From Cotesia glomerata (taxonomy: Eukaryota > Arthropoda > Insecta > Hymenoptera > Braconidae), in NCBI RefSeq assembly GCF_020080835.1, contig NC_058162.1, positions 12,229,323-12,293,322 on the forward strand: a stretch of DNA of 64,000 nt, given 5' to 3'. The position numbers and the translations under genes are program-made. This document shows, piece after piece, positions 1-11,830 of this stretch. The number at the start of each line of letters is the position of its first letter. The first letter of the stretch is position 1. The notes below the pieces were generated by a model. The model worked only from the letters and a program-made list of their open reading frames with translations. It was not told where the DNA came from and made no database searches.

Positions 1-2090
1 CTCTCGCTGCAAGTCGTTTGAGAATACCACCGATTCCATCACACGGACCTTTCCCATGGGCAGTCGCAAAAAATGCCATTCAGCAGGAATATCAAAATCA
101 TCTTCGTGGTAATATAAATTTACAAAGTTTTTAAAGTTTTTAAATTGTTGAGGAGCTCCATCAGAAAAATAATAAATCTTGTTACAACGTTCAGGAAGAC
201 TTTTCACGTAATCAGTTATTATTTCGATGAAAACATGAACAGCAACGGCATCATGTTTGTTAGAATCTGAGATAATTACTAAACTTTTGTGTTCAAGTTT
301 GTTATTTACTTTATAATAAATAACGACTGGAAAAACTGTTGCCTGATTATTATTCCAGTGAAAACCAGCTGCCGCATTTTGTACTACGAAGGCATAATTT
401 TCTGCAAAATCACAAATAATAACGTATTCGTTTGGTTTCAATGTTTCTTTCAATGTCTTCAAGAATTGGGCTTGCTCCTTAGCAATGAACGAATGAGGTA
501 GAAGAATTTCTAACTCACTACAAAATTTTTCCACAAATTCTTCTGTAGGCTTAATAATAGTTTCTAAACTACTTCTCGGTTTTGATATCCAATATTTATA
601 TGTAATATTCTCGATTTCCCGGTCCTCAAAACATTTTAGTAAAATTTTACTCAACTCATCGACCCCAGGACAGTTTTTACATCCACCTAAATAACACTGA
701 AAAGATGGATTTTCACATATAATCATGCTCAAGTAATCGCTGTAGTGTTTAATGGGCTTTTCTGTGTTCCTTGTCAAAGAATAAATATTTGCACCTAAAA
801 TAACAGTAATTTAGTAAACTTAAAATTCACGCATTTATAATTATTAATTAATTTGATAATTACCAAGCATCATTAACTTCACGTTTTGATGAATCGTACA
901 CACGCAGATGGTGTGTGTTCCACTTGCCCCTGCTAACACACAATGTTTTGGTCGCAAAGAAGCGAATTTTGAAAATCCAATTCTCTCAGCAGGATTTATT
1001 TCACAGAAACATTGGTATAATTCTTTTAAGTTAGACAGGATAAGTCTTTTTGGACGTGTATCCGATTACCATCATCACTTCGAATTGATACAAAGTCTTT
1101 CATACCGGGCATTTGAGCACTATACTCATCATCGTTGTAAAAATTTTCAACTTTTAATTTTACCTGATCAGTAATTGTCCTCCCTATACAAAAATGTTGA
1201 GTAATTTAGTTTTCAAGTGTATTTAAAACATCGATTTTACGCTACCCATACCTAATTTCGATTCAGGTGTAGAAAGTAAACCCGTTTCTTCAACCAAATT
1301 TTTTGCTACTCTTGACAAATGTCTTGATGTATTCATAGTTTCACAAATACGTCTCTCACTCCATTTTACAGGTAATAATGTTAAAATTTGTATTTTCAAA
1401 GACTTATCAGTTTCTTTATCGTTGAATTTATCATACAACATTTTAATTAGAGAGCAAAAATTTTCACCATCGTCATCAATCGATTCTTCATCTGAAGAAG
1501 AAAGCAAAACTTTTTTCAAGCTGTCAGATACCCGATTTATTTTATTGTTCAAAAATTGATTATCATTCAATTTCTTCGATGGAATCGGTGATTGATTTAA
1601 CAATTCTAATGCATGGTTTATTACGGGTAATTGAGTTGCAGCGCTAACTTGGGATCCTGAGCTTGATTGTGATGCTTTGGGTTCGCTATCAAATGACATG
1701 GAACCTTAAAAATAATAGTGAAACATATAGCTACTAGAAATGTATTCAAGTAACGTATAAATAATTAAAAAACTTACGGAATGATAAGGATAATGGGAGA
1801 TCCGTGGCAGTTGTATTACTATCATTATCAGCCTGATCATTGTTGTCATTATTGTCACTATAGTTGTCTTCACGGTCACTTACATCAGCACTAGGATCAT
1901 TACGAGCATTTGTTTGTTGCTTCACTAACTCTGAAGCGTTTTTTCGACATGAACTGCATAATAAATAATTATCATCTAATCCTAACGTTACTTTCATAAT
2001 ATCAGTCGCCGGACGTAAACCAATTTTTTTAAAATGAGATTCCAACTCAAAAGGATTACAACACCGATCAAATACCTTTTTTGACGCCAT
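1..2090 (-). CDS. F1 family transposase-like gene, copy 1 (partial, four exons)
   Basis: I infer four minus-strand exons: 2090-1778, 1704-1252, 1184-865 and 794-1. Each junction has a GT donor and AG acceptor, and the coding frame continues through all of them. Exon 1 starts with MASKK and holds a CC..CxxC cysteine pattern, probably zinc binding. Exon 2 is acidic and serine-rich and ends in a helix-turn-helix-like stretch. Exon 3 carries LAGASGTHT followed by CVCTIHQNVKLM. Exon 4 carries CDFAENYAFV, YFSDGAPQQFKN and WHFFATAHGKGPCDG, whose spaced acidic residues suggest a DDE/RNase H-like nuclease; that is inference. The gene runs off the window at base 1. A second copy at 41.4-43.7 kb has the same motifs in the same order. 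I know similar proteins as uncharacterised repeated genes in insects, but I cannot name the superfamily. No premature stop was found in this copy. Confidence 0.72.
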
Positions 2091-3521
2091 AAAGACAAAT
2101 TAAAAAAGCGCTTATAAACTAGAGAAATTATTTATTTATACAACAAATGTAATGACAATCTTTTATAAAACACTAGATTGCACAAAAGATTTATAGGTTA
2201 TGTTTTAGATCTCAAAATGAAAAAGCCGCACTTTTAATCAAAACATACTAGCTTATAGCATCTAGTTTACTGGCTATAGGTAAGTCGATAATTGTTATCC
2301 CTAGTTTATCGATCTAATTGATATATTAAAATTTGAATCTTACTAATTACAGTCATCGATGAAGCCTCTAAATTGTGAATATAATGCCGTGAAATCGTTG
2401 AATTGTATTTATCTCATTATATAAATAAAATTTATGAAAAAAAATTTTTTTTCCATTTTTGAAAATTTAACAATTTTTTTTCAATTGAATAAAAAAAATA
2501 GAAAGAGAAATCGGCCCAATCTGGGTTCTACAGGGATAACTGTGGAATTGATTAAAGTTTATTTTAGAAAAAAAAAATTAAAAAAAAAAAAATGTCGAAC
2601 TTCGAAAAATCATTGATTTTTGTCAAAAAACTGAAAAATTCCATATGTATTGACTTACAAAAATTTTTTAATATTTTTTATCGGAAAGTACATCTAAAAA
2701 CAAAAATTTTAAAATAAAAAAGGTACCTAAATGTTTAGTTTCGAAAAAGTTATGGCTATTTGAAAATAAAAAAGCCATTTTTTTGAAAAATTCATAACTT
2801 TTTTGGAGTTAGGTAAAAAAATTCAAAAAAATTCTGAGAACCGTTTTTTATAGGGTAGAAAAGGATGGAAAACTTTCGGCCAAATCGAAAAGGGTCGGGG
2901 TCAAAAGTGGTCGATTTGGCATGGAATACCCCGTATATTTTCCACCCACGCATCTGCCCATGCATCCCCCCACGCGTGGGTATATATGGAACTAAATTCT
3001 CAAAAAAGTAACGTAATAAAAATTATTTCCTTTTATGCCAATAAAAAAACAAATGAATTGAAGAAAAATGCCCGTCTTTTGTTTTTATCGGCGGGAAAAA
3101 ATGCTATTAAAGTTAAATAGAAATAAAATGGCGAAGGATTGATGGAATTCGAAAAATAAGTAGCCTATAACCATCTACAATTCATTCCGCGTCGAATGGT
3201 CCTAGTCCCATGTCAATATGTTCAGTAGTTTTTGCGTGATTGACGGTCTACGAAACCCACTTTCCCTATATATATATATAGATATAGATTTTATTCATTC
3301 AAGTGATGATACTCAAAATAATTTATTGTAAAAAATATTGAAACATAACATAATGACGACGTCAAATATAAATTATCATTTTTTTAGTAAACAAAAATAA
3401 AGTTCTAGAATGAACATCAATATAGTAATCTGTAATTGAATATATTTATCTGTATATGGGTATTAGTTAAATTAATTATTTTGAAATAATAATGAAAGGC
3501 AACTATGAATAATACTTTTTT
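2091..3521. other. AT-rich non-coding stretch with old repeat debris
   Basis: No supportable gene. Bases 2431-2940 form an A/T-run block ending in a motif around TGGCATGGAATACCCCGTAT. A diverged relative of that motif ends a similar block near 40480-40500, so it is probably an old interspersed repeat. Around 3180-3290 the text (a TTTTGCGTGATTGACGG motif, then a TA-rich run) looks like the 3' end of an RTE-like retrotransposon, but no coding part is present. Confidence 0.4.
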
Positions 3522-3924
3522 GACATATCAACCGCGAAAGTTGGATTTTCAAGAAACACACAGAGGGCGCAAAGAATACTATTTCTGGCAATCTATAGTT
3601 TAGTTAATTTACCTTGGACTAGTATCAAAAAGAAACTTCTCTCTCTCTATCTGTCTCTACATTTCTGCACGACTACGCTAAAATACGCTATAGATGAGTC
3701 GAATAATCTTTTGATTCGACAAACGTCCGCTGGGTGGAGTGAAAATCGCAAAAAGAATCTTAGCGACAGTTGAATCTTGTAAATGTTAACAACTTCAACA
3801 TATACGTGCGTTTAATCCGTTATTTAATATCGTGTGACATAATTCTTGTGTTTTTAAATAAAATAAACAATAATTGAACATTCTTGACTGTTCTCTCAAA
3901 TCCAACTTCCGCAATTGATATGGC
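3522..3924. mobile_element. MITE with ~27-38 bp terminal inverted repeats
   Basis: The left end (3522-3549) reads GACATATCAACCGCGAAAGT and onward. The right end (3898-3924) is its imperfect reverse complement, ending ACTTCCGCAATTGATATGGC. The 403-bp body has no coding potential. T/A runs flank both ends, so a target duplication cannot be assigned with certainty. The family is unknown. Confidence 0.6.
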
Positions 3925-3934
3925 AAAAAATTAT

Positions 3935-4185
3935 GTTCGATATTTTATGCTCAAAGGTAGGGACCCTGACAAACTTGAAGTGAAGACACACGTTTGAAGT
4001 TATGGATACATTATCATCAAGACCTCGTACTATATCCGGACGAGCGTAGCGAGTACTCGCTACGCTCGTCCGGATAAATAACTCGGTCTTGATAATAATG
4101 CGCCCATAGCTTCAAACTTGTGACGTCACTTCAAGCCGTCAAAATCCCTCCCTTTGCGCATATGTATCGAAAATAACTATTTCTC
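3935..4185. repeat. Long inverted repeat with a perfect 44-bp palindromic core
   Basis: Two arms of about 115-125 bases are imperfect reverse complements. They meet in a perfect palindrome at about 4034-4077, whose left half begins TATCCGGACGAGCGTAGCGA. The arms share further blocks, such as ATCAAGACC and the CAAACTTG/GAAGT region. There is essentially no loop. It could be a MITE-like hairpin element or a foldback. Confidence 0.75.
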
Positions 4186-4882
4186 GGCGCCAAAATATGT
4201 CACATACTATATTTACTATAGCTAAAGCACGCTATTCCCGCTAAACGTAACGAGTAACGAGCAGCGTTAACAAACTCATAGTGTTACTTTAACATATTTT
4301 TTTTGTTAATTTGAAAGTAACATTTGAAAAATGTTACTTAAGTATCAATTAACATTTTTGTGTGTTAAAAAACGGATTGATTGAAAAACACAAAGGATTG
4401 AGGTGCATCAACACACTAAAAAATTAAAATTTGTAGGTATATCAGATCTGTAAAAAACACGTTTAATGTTCGTATAGCTCAATAGCTGTTCAATAGTGTT
4501 ACATTTTCCATTGAGTCAGAATAACTCTTGGACCTCAAAATAGTAAGATTTCATTGTAACTTGATTTTAGAAAATCTATTTGAAAACTACAATCTCTAAA
4601 TTAAAAAAAATCATCGATATTCATCACGAGTAGTTAAAAAGTTTCAATCGAGTTTGTACAAAATTAACAAGATTACGCTTTTGCAGTAAGACATGATTTG
4701 TCAAATATTTTCTTCCAACTAATTTGCTCATACCGTTTATACTAATCAAAGAATTAGTCCATATTAATTTTATGAGGGTCATCATTTTTTTTTTTTTTTT
4801 TTTTTTTCAATTGGTCTATTTTCTTTGCTGAAAATTTTTCCATAATGATTAATTGAATAATTCGTTTGCTGTATTTTTATAG
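4186..4882. other. Non-coding, repeat-like AT-rich sequence
   Basis: Short repeats of TAACATTT/GTTAC type occur around 4260-4370, and a 20+ base T-run lies near 4790. I see no gene. If the exon at 4883 is functional, this is intron. Confidence 0.35.
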
Positions 4883-5057
4883 CATGACTTTCCTCCAGAA
4901 TGTAGACCTGGTGGACTACATGGCAATTATATAATGTTTGCTTCAGCTACTAGTGGAGATCGACCAAATAATAGTAAATTCTCCAAATGTAGCATTGGAA
5001 ACATCAGTAATGTTCTCGATGCTATGGAAGTAAATCAAAAACGAAACTGCTTTACAG
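4883..5057 (+). CDS. Single exon of an ADAM10/Kuzbanian-like metalloprotease
   Basis: The exon lies between a TATAG acceptor (AG at 4881-4882) and a CAG|GTATGT donor (GT at 5058-5059). It encodes the end of the metalloprotease domain and its junction with the disintegrin region: [28 protein letters not shown], then [13 protein letters not shown] and an RNCF motif. ADAM10/Kuz proteins have GNYIMYARATSGD and CSIRNISQVL at this place. The zinc-binding HExxHxxGxxH exon would be expected just upstream and the disintegrin exon downstream, but I found neither in the window. It is therefore either one exon of a host gene with very long TE-filled introns, or an orphan duplicated exon. ADAM10 cleaves membrane proteins such as Notch at the cell surface. 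Confidence 0.7.
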
Positions 5058-5314
5058 GTATGTATTATATTAATGCGTACATATTTATAACCCCAAAAGC
5101 TCTTATCCGACAAAGGTAATTTTTAGTTAGGGATATTTAAGCGGAAATGAAACTACATGAAATTGAAGTATATGATATTGTTCAGCGCCAATAAATCTGT
5201 CTACCCAAACTTAAGAAAAAAAACTTTTTTTTAACTATTTTATGACCATAAAACATTTTGAAAAAGCTCTCTGAAAGCACTAAAATATCCAAATCTTTCA
5301 AAGAACTTGTAACA

Positions 5315-7977
5315 GAGCAAGATCACGTCAACTGGACCCCCTATTTTCCACTTCATCATGAAAATTAAGTTCATGTATTTTTTTTTATAAGTATATACCA
5401 AAATAAAATGATCCCCGAAACGATTTTTAAAAATTTCGATTTTAACAATAATTTTTTTTACAACGAAAATTTTAGGTACTTTTAATTAAAAAATGGATTG
5501 TAAATCAACCGTTAAAGTTAAATTAATGGAACTTGAAGGATTTGTTTTTAAAATGTTTGTATTTTAAAAAAATATTAATAACTAAGAATTATTTATTTAT
5601 TATCATATTGTTAATTAACTTTTAAGTTAACAAATGAAAATTTCACTGACTTCTCGGTGAAAAAATGAAGTATTTTTTTATCGGTTACATGCGTTATTTA
5701 TTTAAGTTTAAGATTTCAGAAAAAAATTTCACTGCTCGCGATTTGTTTAAACAACATTAATTTATTTATCACAGCGCGCCGAGCGCTAGGCGCTGCAGAA
5801 TACCGCGCCGTCAAACGTCAGACTATGTTACAGCTTCGATTAATTATAATTAAAAATAACAATTAAAAATATAATTTTCAAACAAATTTTATTATTATTA
5901 TGATCAATATTATGACTAATAAAATAAGTAAATTCTCTATTATTGAAGAAAAATAGAAAAAACGAACTAGTAATAAATATTAAATTTTGTAGGCATTTGT
6001 TAACTTAATTTTTTTTTTTTTTTTTACTTGGTTAATAAAAACTTTTTTATCTTCCGAAACATTATTATATTATTATTAATAATATAATAATATATTACTA
6101 TATTATTACTAGCTGACCAGACAGACGTTTTTCTGTACACATGTCTTAAATTAAAAAATTTCAAGCTTATTTGAATGAGCTGTTACAGTTTGGACCGTTT
6201 TGATGAAAATTATTATTAAAACGATATTATAATGAAATATTTCAATTAGCACCTGATTGATTTTAACACAATTACACAAAATTTTTTTGAATTTCGATAA
6301 TAATTTTTTTTCTCAAATGAATATTCGATACTGTCTGTCAGATCCAATGTAAAACATTCCAAGATCAAAAACAATTTATAAATAAAAATTTAATTAAATA
6401 AACATTTTTCCGTGGACTGAATTGTGAATCTAAACCATTTTCGAATCCACCTAAAGACACACAAAAAGTTTCATTAAAATTGGTCCAGCCGTTTAGAAAA
6501 AGTTCAGTGACAAACACACGCACAGAGGAAACATATATAAAGATTAATAATATAATAATGTGTCGGAAGATAAAAAAGTTTTTATTAACCAAGTTTAAAA
6601 AAAAAAAAAAATAAAGTTAACAAATGTCTACAAAATTTAATATTTATTACTTGTTCGTTTTTTCTATTTTTCTTTAATAATAGAGAATTTACTTATTTTA
6701 TTAGTCTTAATATTGATCATAATAATAATAAAATTTGTTTGACAATTATATTTTTAATTGTTATTTTTAATTATAATTAATCGAAGCTGTAACATAGTCT
6801 GACGTTCGACGGCGCGGTATTCTGACAGTGCCTGGCGCTCGGCGCGCTGTGATAAATAAATTTATATTGTTTAAACAAATCGCGAGCAGCGAAATTCATT
6901 TCTGAAATCTTAAACTTTAATAAATAACGCATGTAACCGATAAAAAAATACTTCATTTTTTCACCAAGAAGTTAGTGAAATTTTCATTTGTTAACTTAAA
7001 AGTTAATTAACAATGTGATAATAAACAAATAATTTTTAGTTATTAGTATTTTATTAAAAGTTTGGAAAATCCAAATGAGCATGCCTTAAGCGCTCATGTC
7101 ATACATAAATTATTTAGATCATAACAAAAATTATTCGTTTTTAATTTGAATTTTCCCGCGAGTAGTATTATCCCTTCTGTAGGTCGAGCTAAAAAAAAAT
7201 TTTAACAGATGATAAAACAGTTAGTAATTATACCATCATGTATGTATAGTATCTGCTTGTTTATAGTTATTTCAATTCTGTTTATGAAAAATAGTATATA
7301 TGGCTGCCAAAATCGCAGAAAAAGTCACCGAACTGACAATCGAAAAAAATTAACTGTATCGAAACGGAATTATTTTGACACGCAATTTTTACAAAGGTTT
7401 TGATAAACTTCCTCAGGAATAAAACAAAAAAAAATTAAATCGTGAAAGTGATTTTTAACAAAGTTGTGGTGTTATAAAGCTCAGTGCTCCCGTGAATACC
7501 ACGCTCTTATTCATTTAATTCATCAGAAAAACGAGTTTTTTCTGAGAAATTTTACTTAATCGATAAGAAAATTTTTTTAACGTGTTCTGTTGTTACTATT
7601 ATTTATTTCAATATGCTTTTTATCCATAATTATTTTCGTTTAAATTATAAAAATCACGTTTTAATCGAAATCACGATTTTTAGGCGAGAGTAGAGCATAC
7701 CTGCGCGCTTCGCGGTTAAGGCACGCAAAATATAAACATTTTAAAAACAAATCCTTTAAGTCCCATTAATTTAACTTTAGCGGTTGATTTACAATTCATT
7801 TTTTAATTAAAAGTACCTAAAATTTTCATTGCAAAAAAAAATTATTGTTAAAGTCGAAATTTTTAAAAATCGTTTCGGGAATCATTTTATCTTGGTATGT
7901 ACTTATAAAAAAGATACATGAACTTAATTTTCATGATCAAGTGGAAAATAGGGGGTCCAGTTGACGCGATCTTGCTC
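5315..7977. mobile_element. Element with ~770-bp inverted terminal arms
   Basis: The left arm (about 5315-6075) reappears as its reverse complement in the right side (about 6545-7977). The right side also contains an extra ~680-bp block at about 7050-7735. Termini are GAGCAAGATCACGTCAACTG on the left and its near-exact complement ending GATCTTGCTC on the right. Both ends are flanked by AACA (5311-5314 and 7978-7981), a candidate 4-bp target duplication. The arms include a GC-rich GCGCGCCGAGCGC segment. The spacer (6076-6544) holds text like an RTE 3' end (TTGGTCCAGCCGTTTAG). There is no transposase. Probably a foldback or long-TIR non-autonomous DNA transposon. Confidence 0.75.
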
Positions 7978-8199
7978 AACACACATTTATTAGGACTAGT
8001 TTTTTAAATTAGGATTTTTTTAAAATCCAAGTTGCTTCTAAGTTAATTTAGAAAAAAATTTGAAAAGCGGTTTACCTGCAGGCCATCCCTGAAATTTCCC
8101 GCTTTTTTCGAGTTGAAAATGCTCGAAAATCTTCTAATTGGTTGATCTTCGAGCTCAAAAATTCGAAAGATATAAAATAAACGCTTATTTAGGAATTTT

Positions 8200-9150
8200 T
8201 AAATTGCTATAACTTTTGATCGCGTTATTCGACTTCGGTTTATTTAGCGTCTTTCGACGCAGTTTTTTTAAGTACAATGAAGTGTCTATGATGACTAAAG
8301 TTGATTAGCAAAATATTTTAAAAGTTATTTAGAAAAAACTTAAAAAAAATATTTTTTGGCTTTCATTTTTTGAATATTTTTGAAACGGCGCTACTGATTG
8401 ACTTCAAAATCTAATCAGCTTGAAGTCTCCATGAACATTTTCGATTGCCGTGTCGCTCGTCTCGATCGATTGATTCGTTCTAAAGATATTACCGAGCGAG
8501 GCCTCGAGACGCTGTCAAATCATTTGGCAACGCAGGTAAGCTCAAAGATTAGGGGACTACATTAGACAGATATACGAACGAGACTCTTGTAGGGGGATAA
8601 GTATGGCTCAAAACAGGTCTTACGGCTGTACTTCCCCGCATGGGCCCCGCTGGTAACTGGTCGGGTTTTTATTATATTACCGATCAGGCTAACGCAGTCG
8701 TTGGATGGGTTGATACAGTTAACTGAGTACGAGGACAGATTAACATTAAATTCAATTCAATTCACATCTGTCCTATGATAGCGTAAATGCTTGAGGGCAG
8801 GGTTTTTCCTTGCCAGCAAACTTGGCTGTGTATTTCCTATGTGAGGGTAGGATAGATATACGTGCGTGTATAGCTCTTTTGAGCCCAGGAAACGGCCTCT
8901 TCGGAGGTAGGCGAAAGCCTCGCCATATATTCTTCGTTCTAAAGATATCATACGAAAAAATATTATTTTTACACACACACACACACACAATGCGGCCGGA
9001 CGTCCAGCCAAAAATTGTCGGAATAACTTCCTAGGACCCCAAAACGTGGAGATCTGATGAAAACTAGCATTTTCAAAATCGGACCGAAATCTATAACTTT
9101 TTCCACTTTTGAAAATTTAATTTTTAAATTTCAAAGTGAGAAGCTAAAAA
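8200..9150 (-). repeat. Family R repeat, diverged copy, interrupted by a LINE 3' end
   Basis: The blocks CATAACTTTTGA-like, TTCGACGCAGTTTTT and GATTGATTCGTTC, the short CA microsatellite at 8972-8989, and then AGATCTGATGAAAACT match the order seen in the better preserved R copies at 19.8-22.8, 40.7, 57.5-59.7 and 60.4 kb. It is much more diverged than those, so it is probably an older insertion. The LINE fragment at 8490-8932 lies inside it. Confidence 0.6.
8490..8932 (+). mobile_element. 5'-truncated 3' end of an R1-clade-like LINE (family L2)
   Basis: A perfect 16-base direct repeat TTCGTTCTAAAGATAT brackets this stretch (8474-8489 and 8933-8948), as expected for a target-site duplication. 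The last ~130 bases (a GTGAGGGTAGGA motif, then GCCTCTTCGGAGGTAGGCGA, then CCATATATTC) match the 3' end of the LINE at 57870-59312. No coding part survives. The two copies begin at different points, so they are separate 5'-truncated insertions. Confidence 0.75.
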
Positions 9151-9299
9151 AAACTTGGTCTTGATAAAAAATAAAGATGGAAAAGGCCCGTGTGTAATCG
9201 ATTTTTGACTTTGGACAATCGGTAAAATCTTTTTGGCAACGTTCCATAAGTATGGACATTCGTGTTTCATTGACTCAAACAACGAATGGATTAAGATTT

Positions 9300-10500
9300 T
9301 GCTTTCGATTTACAGCCGGGTACGTTAAGTATTCTCGCAGTTGAATTGGTAATCGTCCAGCTTCGTCTGTATCTGCCTGAAAGGTACTGCAGCTCACAGC
9401 ATCATCAAGATAATTCTATAAATCACCATCATGGTTTTTTTTTGGTTTCTTGAAGAGAGATCATAGCTTCTTGTTCGTTTATACTTGCTAAAGTGGTTGT
9501 TACTTCTAATGCCACTTTTCTTTCAATCTTAATAATATCATCTTCGTCGGAAAAATAAAATGAAAGGGTATATAGAATTACGAATGTAATCAGCTAAAAT
9601 TTGATCGAAGATAATTGAACTTATGAGAATCTGTTTTTTACTGATGAGTTAATTTACCAACGTTAGTTATCGCTCGAGCAGACTCTCGAGTACTTCGAAA
9701 AGCAAACCTTTTGTACCGAGGATCAACGAGTGTTGTGCAAGCATATAATTTTATAGACTCAATGTTCCCATATTTTACTTCTATTTCTTGAGATAATTTT
9801 TTTTTTTTTAATTGTCGTCCAATTAAAGTATCTGGTGTCAAACATTCAATTTTCTGTTAAATATAATTTCAATTGCAAGTTAATAGGAATTCAAATCAAT
9901 ATGAAGTTGCAATAAACTTTATAGTATAACTGTAATTTACCTTTATGAGATCAGAAATTAAAGGAATACATTTACTCAATATCACATTCTTTTCCGAACC
10001 ACCTTCGCGGGTTACTTGCACAAGAGGTTTCAAAACATCACGCACTTTAATTAACGCATTAATTTCTTCGCCGGTGATCATGTTAGGTGGTCTAGCTCAT
10101 GACTATTTATTCATTTTCACTTCGAAAACTACTTTACTGAGATAATCAGCTAGTACGATGAAACTATCAATCATTTGATAACATTAATTCCATCTAGTTT
10201 GTACTTCTTGGATCAATTTAAGACGAGAATTTTCAGGTAGATCCTTTTGCAACGATTTCAATTCAGTTGTAGCTCTTTCACTTTGGCGAAAAAATGTAAC
10301 GATTTTTTTTTACTTTTGTTAATAGCTCACGTAATGTTGATTGCTCAACTATGTTATCTACGTTTTCATTATCAGAAGTATCAATAGCATTATCTTTATC
10401 AATCGGTAGTTCAATTATTTTATTTTTAGATTCAGATGAAGGTGGGGTATTGTTTATTTCAACAAGTCGCTGACCGATGTTATCATATAATCGAGTGAGC
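9300..10500 (-). pseudogene. hAT (ZBED-like) transposase remnant
   Basis: Minus-strand fragments in several frames read like the C-terminal half of a ZBED/hAT transposase. An LKLIQEVQTRWN-type segment lies near 10200. An INALIKVRDVLKPLVQVTRE-type segment with CIPLISDLIK lies at 9896-10081. The hallmark TLVDPRYKRFAF lies at 9638-9841. The acidic N-terminal catalytic part and the BED finger are not recognisable. Frames are broken by stops and shifts, so it is dead. hAT enzymes cut and paste DNA with 8-bp duplications; no termini were found. Confidence 0.7.
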
Positions 10501-10716
10501 CTGCTGTAGGCAGGTAAAGCTCGATTTTAACCCTTGGAGCACCTCCGATCAGAACTTTAGAGTACACACGGAGTCAGATTGACCCCACTTGACTTTTGAA
10601 GAATTATATCTCAGAAACTAAGCATTTTATCGGAATTCAGGTCATTGCATTTTTGGTAGGTAAAACATTGCTCTTTCGAATACTATAATCATTATTCTGA
10701 ATTAAATAATTTTTAA

Positions 10717-11284
10717 CCCGTTGAGGACACACGGGGTCCAGTGGACCCCAGGCGAACTTTGAGACAGTTTTAAATTTAGAAGGAGATTTAGTGTCTTTGA
10801 CTGAAATGAGACTTAGTGTGCCATCTGTTGTCGGTTGAAATCTACACAATAAGTTGTGATACCTCACGAAGGTCTCCATGCTGAAGCGACTGACCGAAAT
10901 TCGTAACTTCAAACTTCAGAATAAATATATTTTTTTCAAACTTCATCAAATATTGACTTTTTTTCTTTAAAAAATATTGTTTTCTGAATAAAATGACGTC
11001 GGTTTTTTTTTCGATATCGTAAAAATCAAAACTTCTGCGACTTTTTTTATAGAAAAAGTTCAATTTCGTAAGTTTTTTTTCCTAAAAGATTTTTCAGTAT
11101 TTTTCAATTATTAGAAATTAAAAATAACTATTATGATATTTAGAGGGAATGTTATATTAAAGTTTAGTGCCAATTATAAGTCAATACATAACATAGGAAA
11201 CGAATTAGAACTGTTTTGCTGAATGGGGTCCACTGGACCCCATGTGTCCTCAACGTAATTTTTTCGACGTGTGTCCTCAACGGG
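10717..11284. mobile_element. piggyBac-type MITE with TTAA duplications
   Basis: TTAA at 10713-10716 and 11285-11288 flank a 568-bp element. Its ends are CCCGTTGAGGACACAC on the left and GTGTGTCCTCAACGGG on the right, a perfect 16-bp terminal inverted repeat. A subterminal GGGGTCCA(C/G)TGGACCCC palindrome occurs near each end. It has no coding capacity, so mobilisation would need a piggyBac transposase in trans. It lies inside the larger piggyBac remnant. Confidence 0.9.
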
Positions 11285-11442
11285 TTAATGGTAAAAAAAT
11301 TAATTAAAAACGAACCTACTTTGGAAAATGACTATTTTTTAAAGTGCAAAATCGAAAGTGATACATTTAAGTACACATAAAAATTATCAATACCATGGCT
11401 TATAATTCGTAAAATTAATAATATATCATGAAAAATAACAAA

Positions 11443-11830
11443 TTATTCAACCCCACCACAATCATTACACACATATATACGATGTTTGTCACACATAGCC
11501 CGTATACATGATGGACATGGAGCTTGTGTTTTGTGGTCATCTTTTCGTGGACATAAAGCGCAACGGCGTTTCTCCGATACGGGACGAGAATCATTTTGTG
11601 ATGAAGGCTGATTGATATTTAAAATTTTTTCAATTCCTTTTTGGAGGCCTTGTCTTAGAAAAAAATTACCATCTAGTTGCTTATAGAGCCACGATTTGAT
11701 TAAATGAATGGCTACCTGCTGGTAACATTCTCGTGCAGTTGCTTTTTTTTGCTCTTCCTCTTCAGGAGTGACAAGTTTAGAGATGTGAAGTATACGACTG
11801 TTAACAATTGCTTAACAGCCGAGACCAGTG
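11443..11830 (-). pseudogene. piggyBac (PGBD) transposase C-terminus with cysteine-rich domain
   Basis: The minus strand ends at a TAA at 11443-11445. Just before it is a cysteine/histidine-rich tail: CALCPRKDDHKTQ, CPSCIRAMCDKH, YVCNDCGG. This is the RING-like C-terminal domain that piggyBac transposases use to bind their own ends. Upstream a degraded AIVNSRIL-type helix can be read, then stops appear. The DDD catalytic core is absent. Confidence 0.8.

Noticed and set aside
6365..6592. 75-codon minus-strand frame with a hydrophobic N-terminus
   Set aside because: It lies in repeat sequence (RTE-like 3' text and an inverted arm), with composition set by A/T runs.
7209..7403. 64-codon plus-strand frame
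   Set aside because: No family, no splice context, and inside the extra block of the inverted-arm element.
9896..10145. Plus-strand frame opposite the hAT remnant
   Set aside because: Antisense shadow; the minus strand has recognisable ZBED/hAT motifs.
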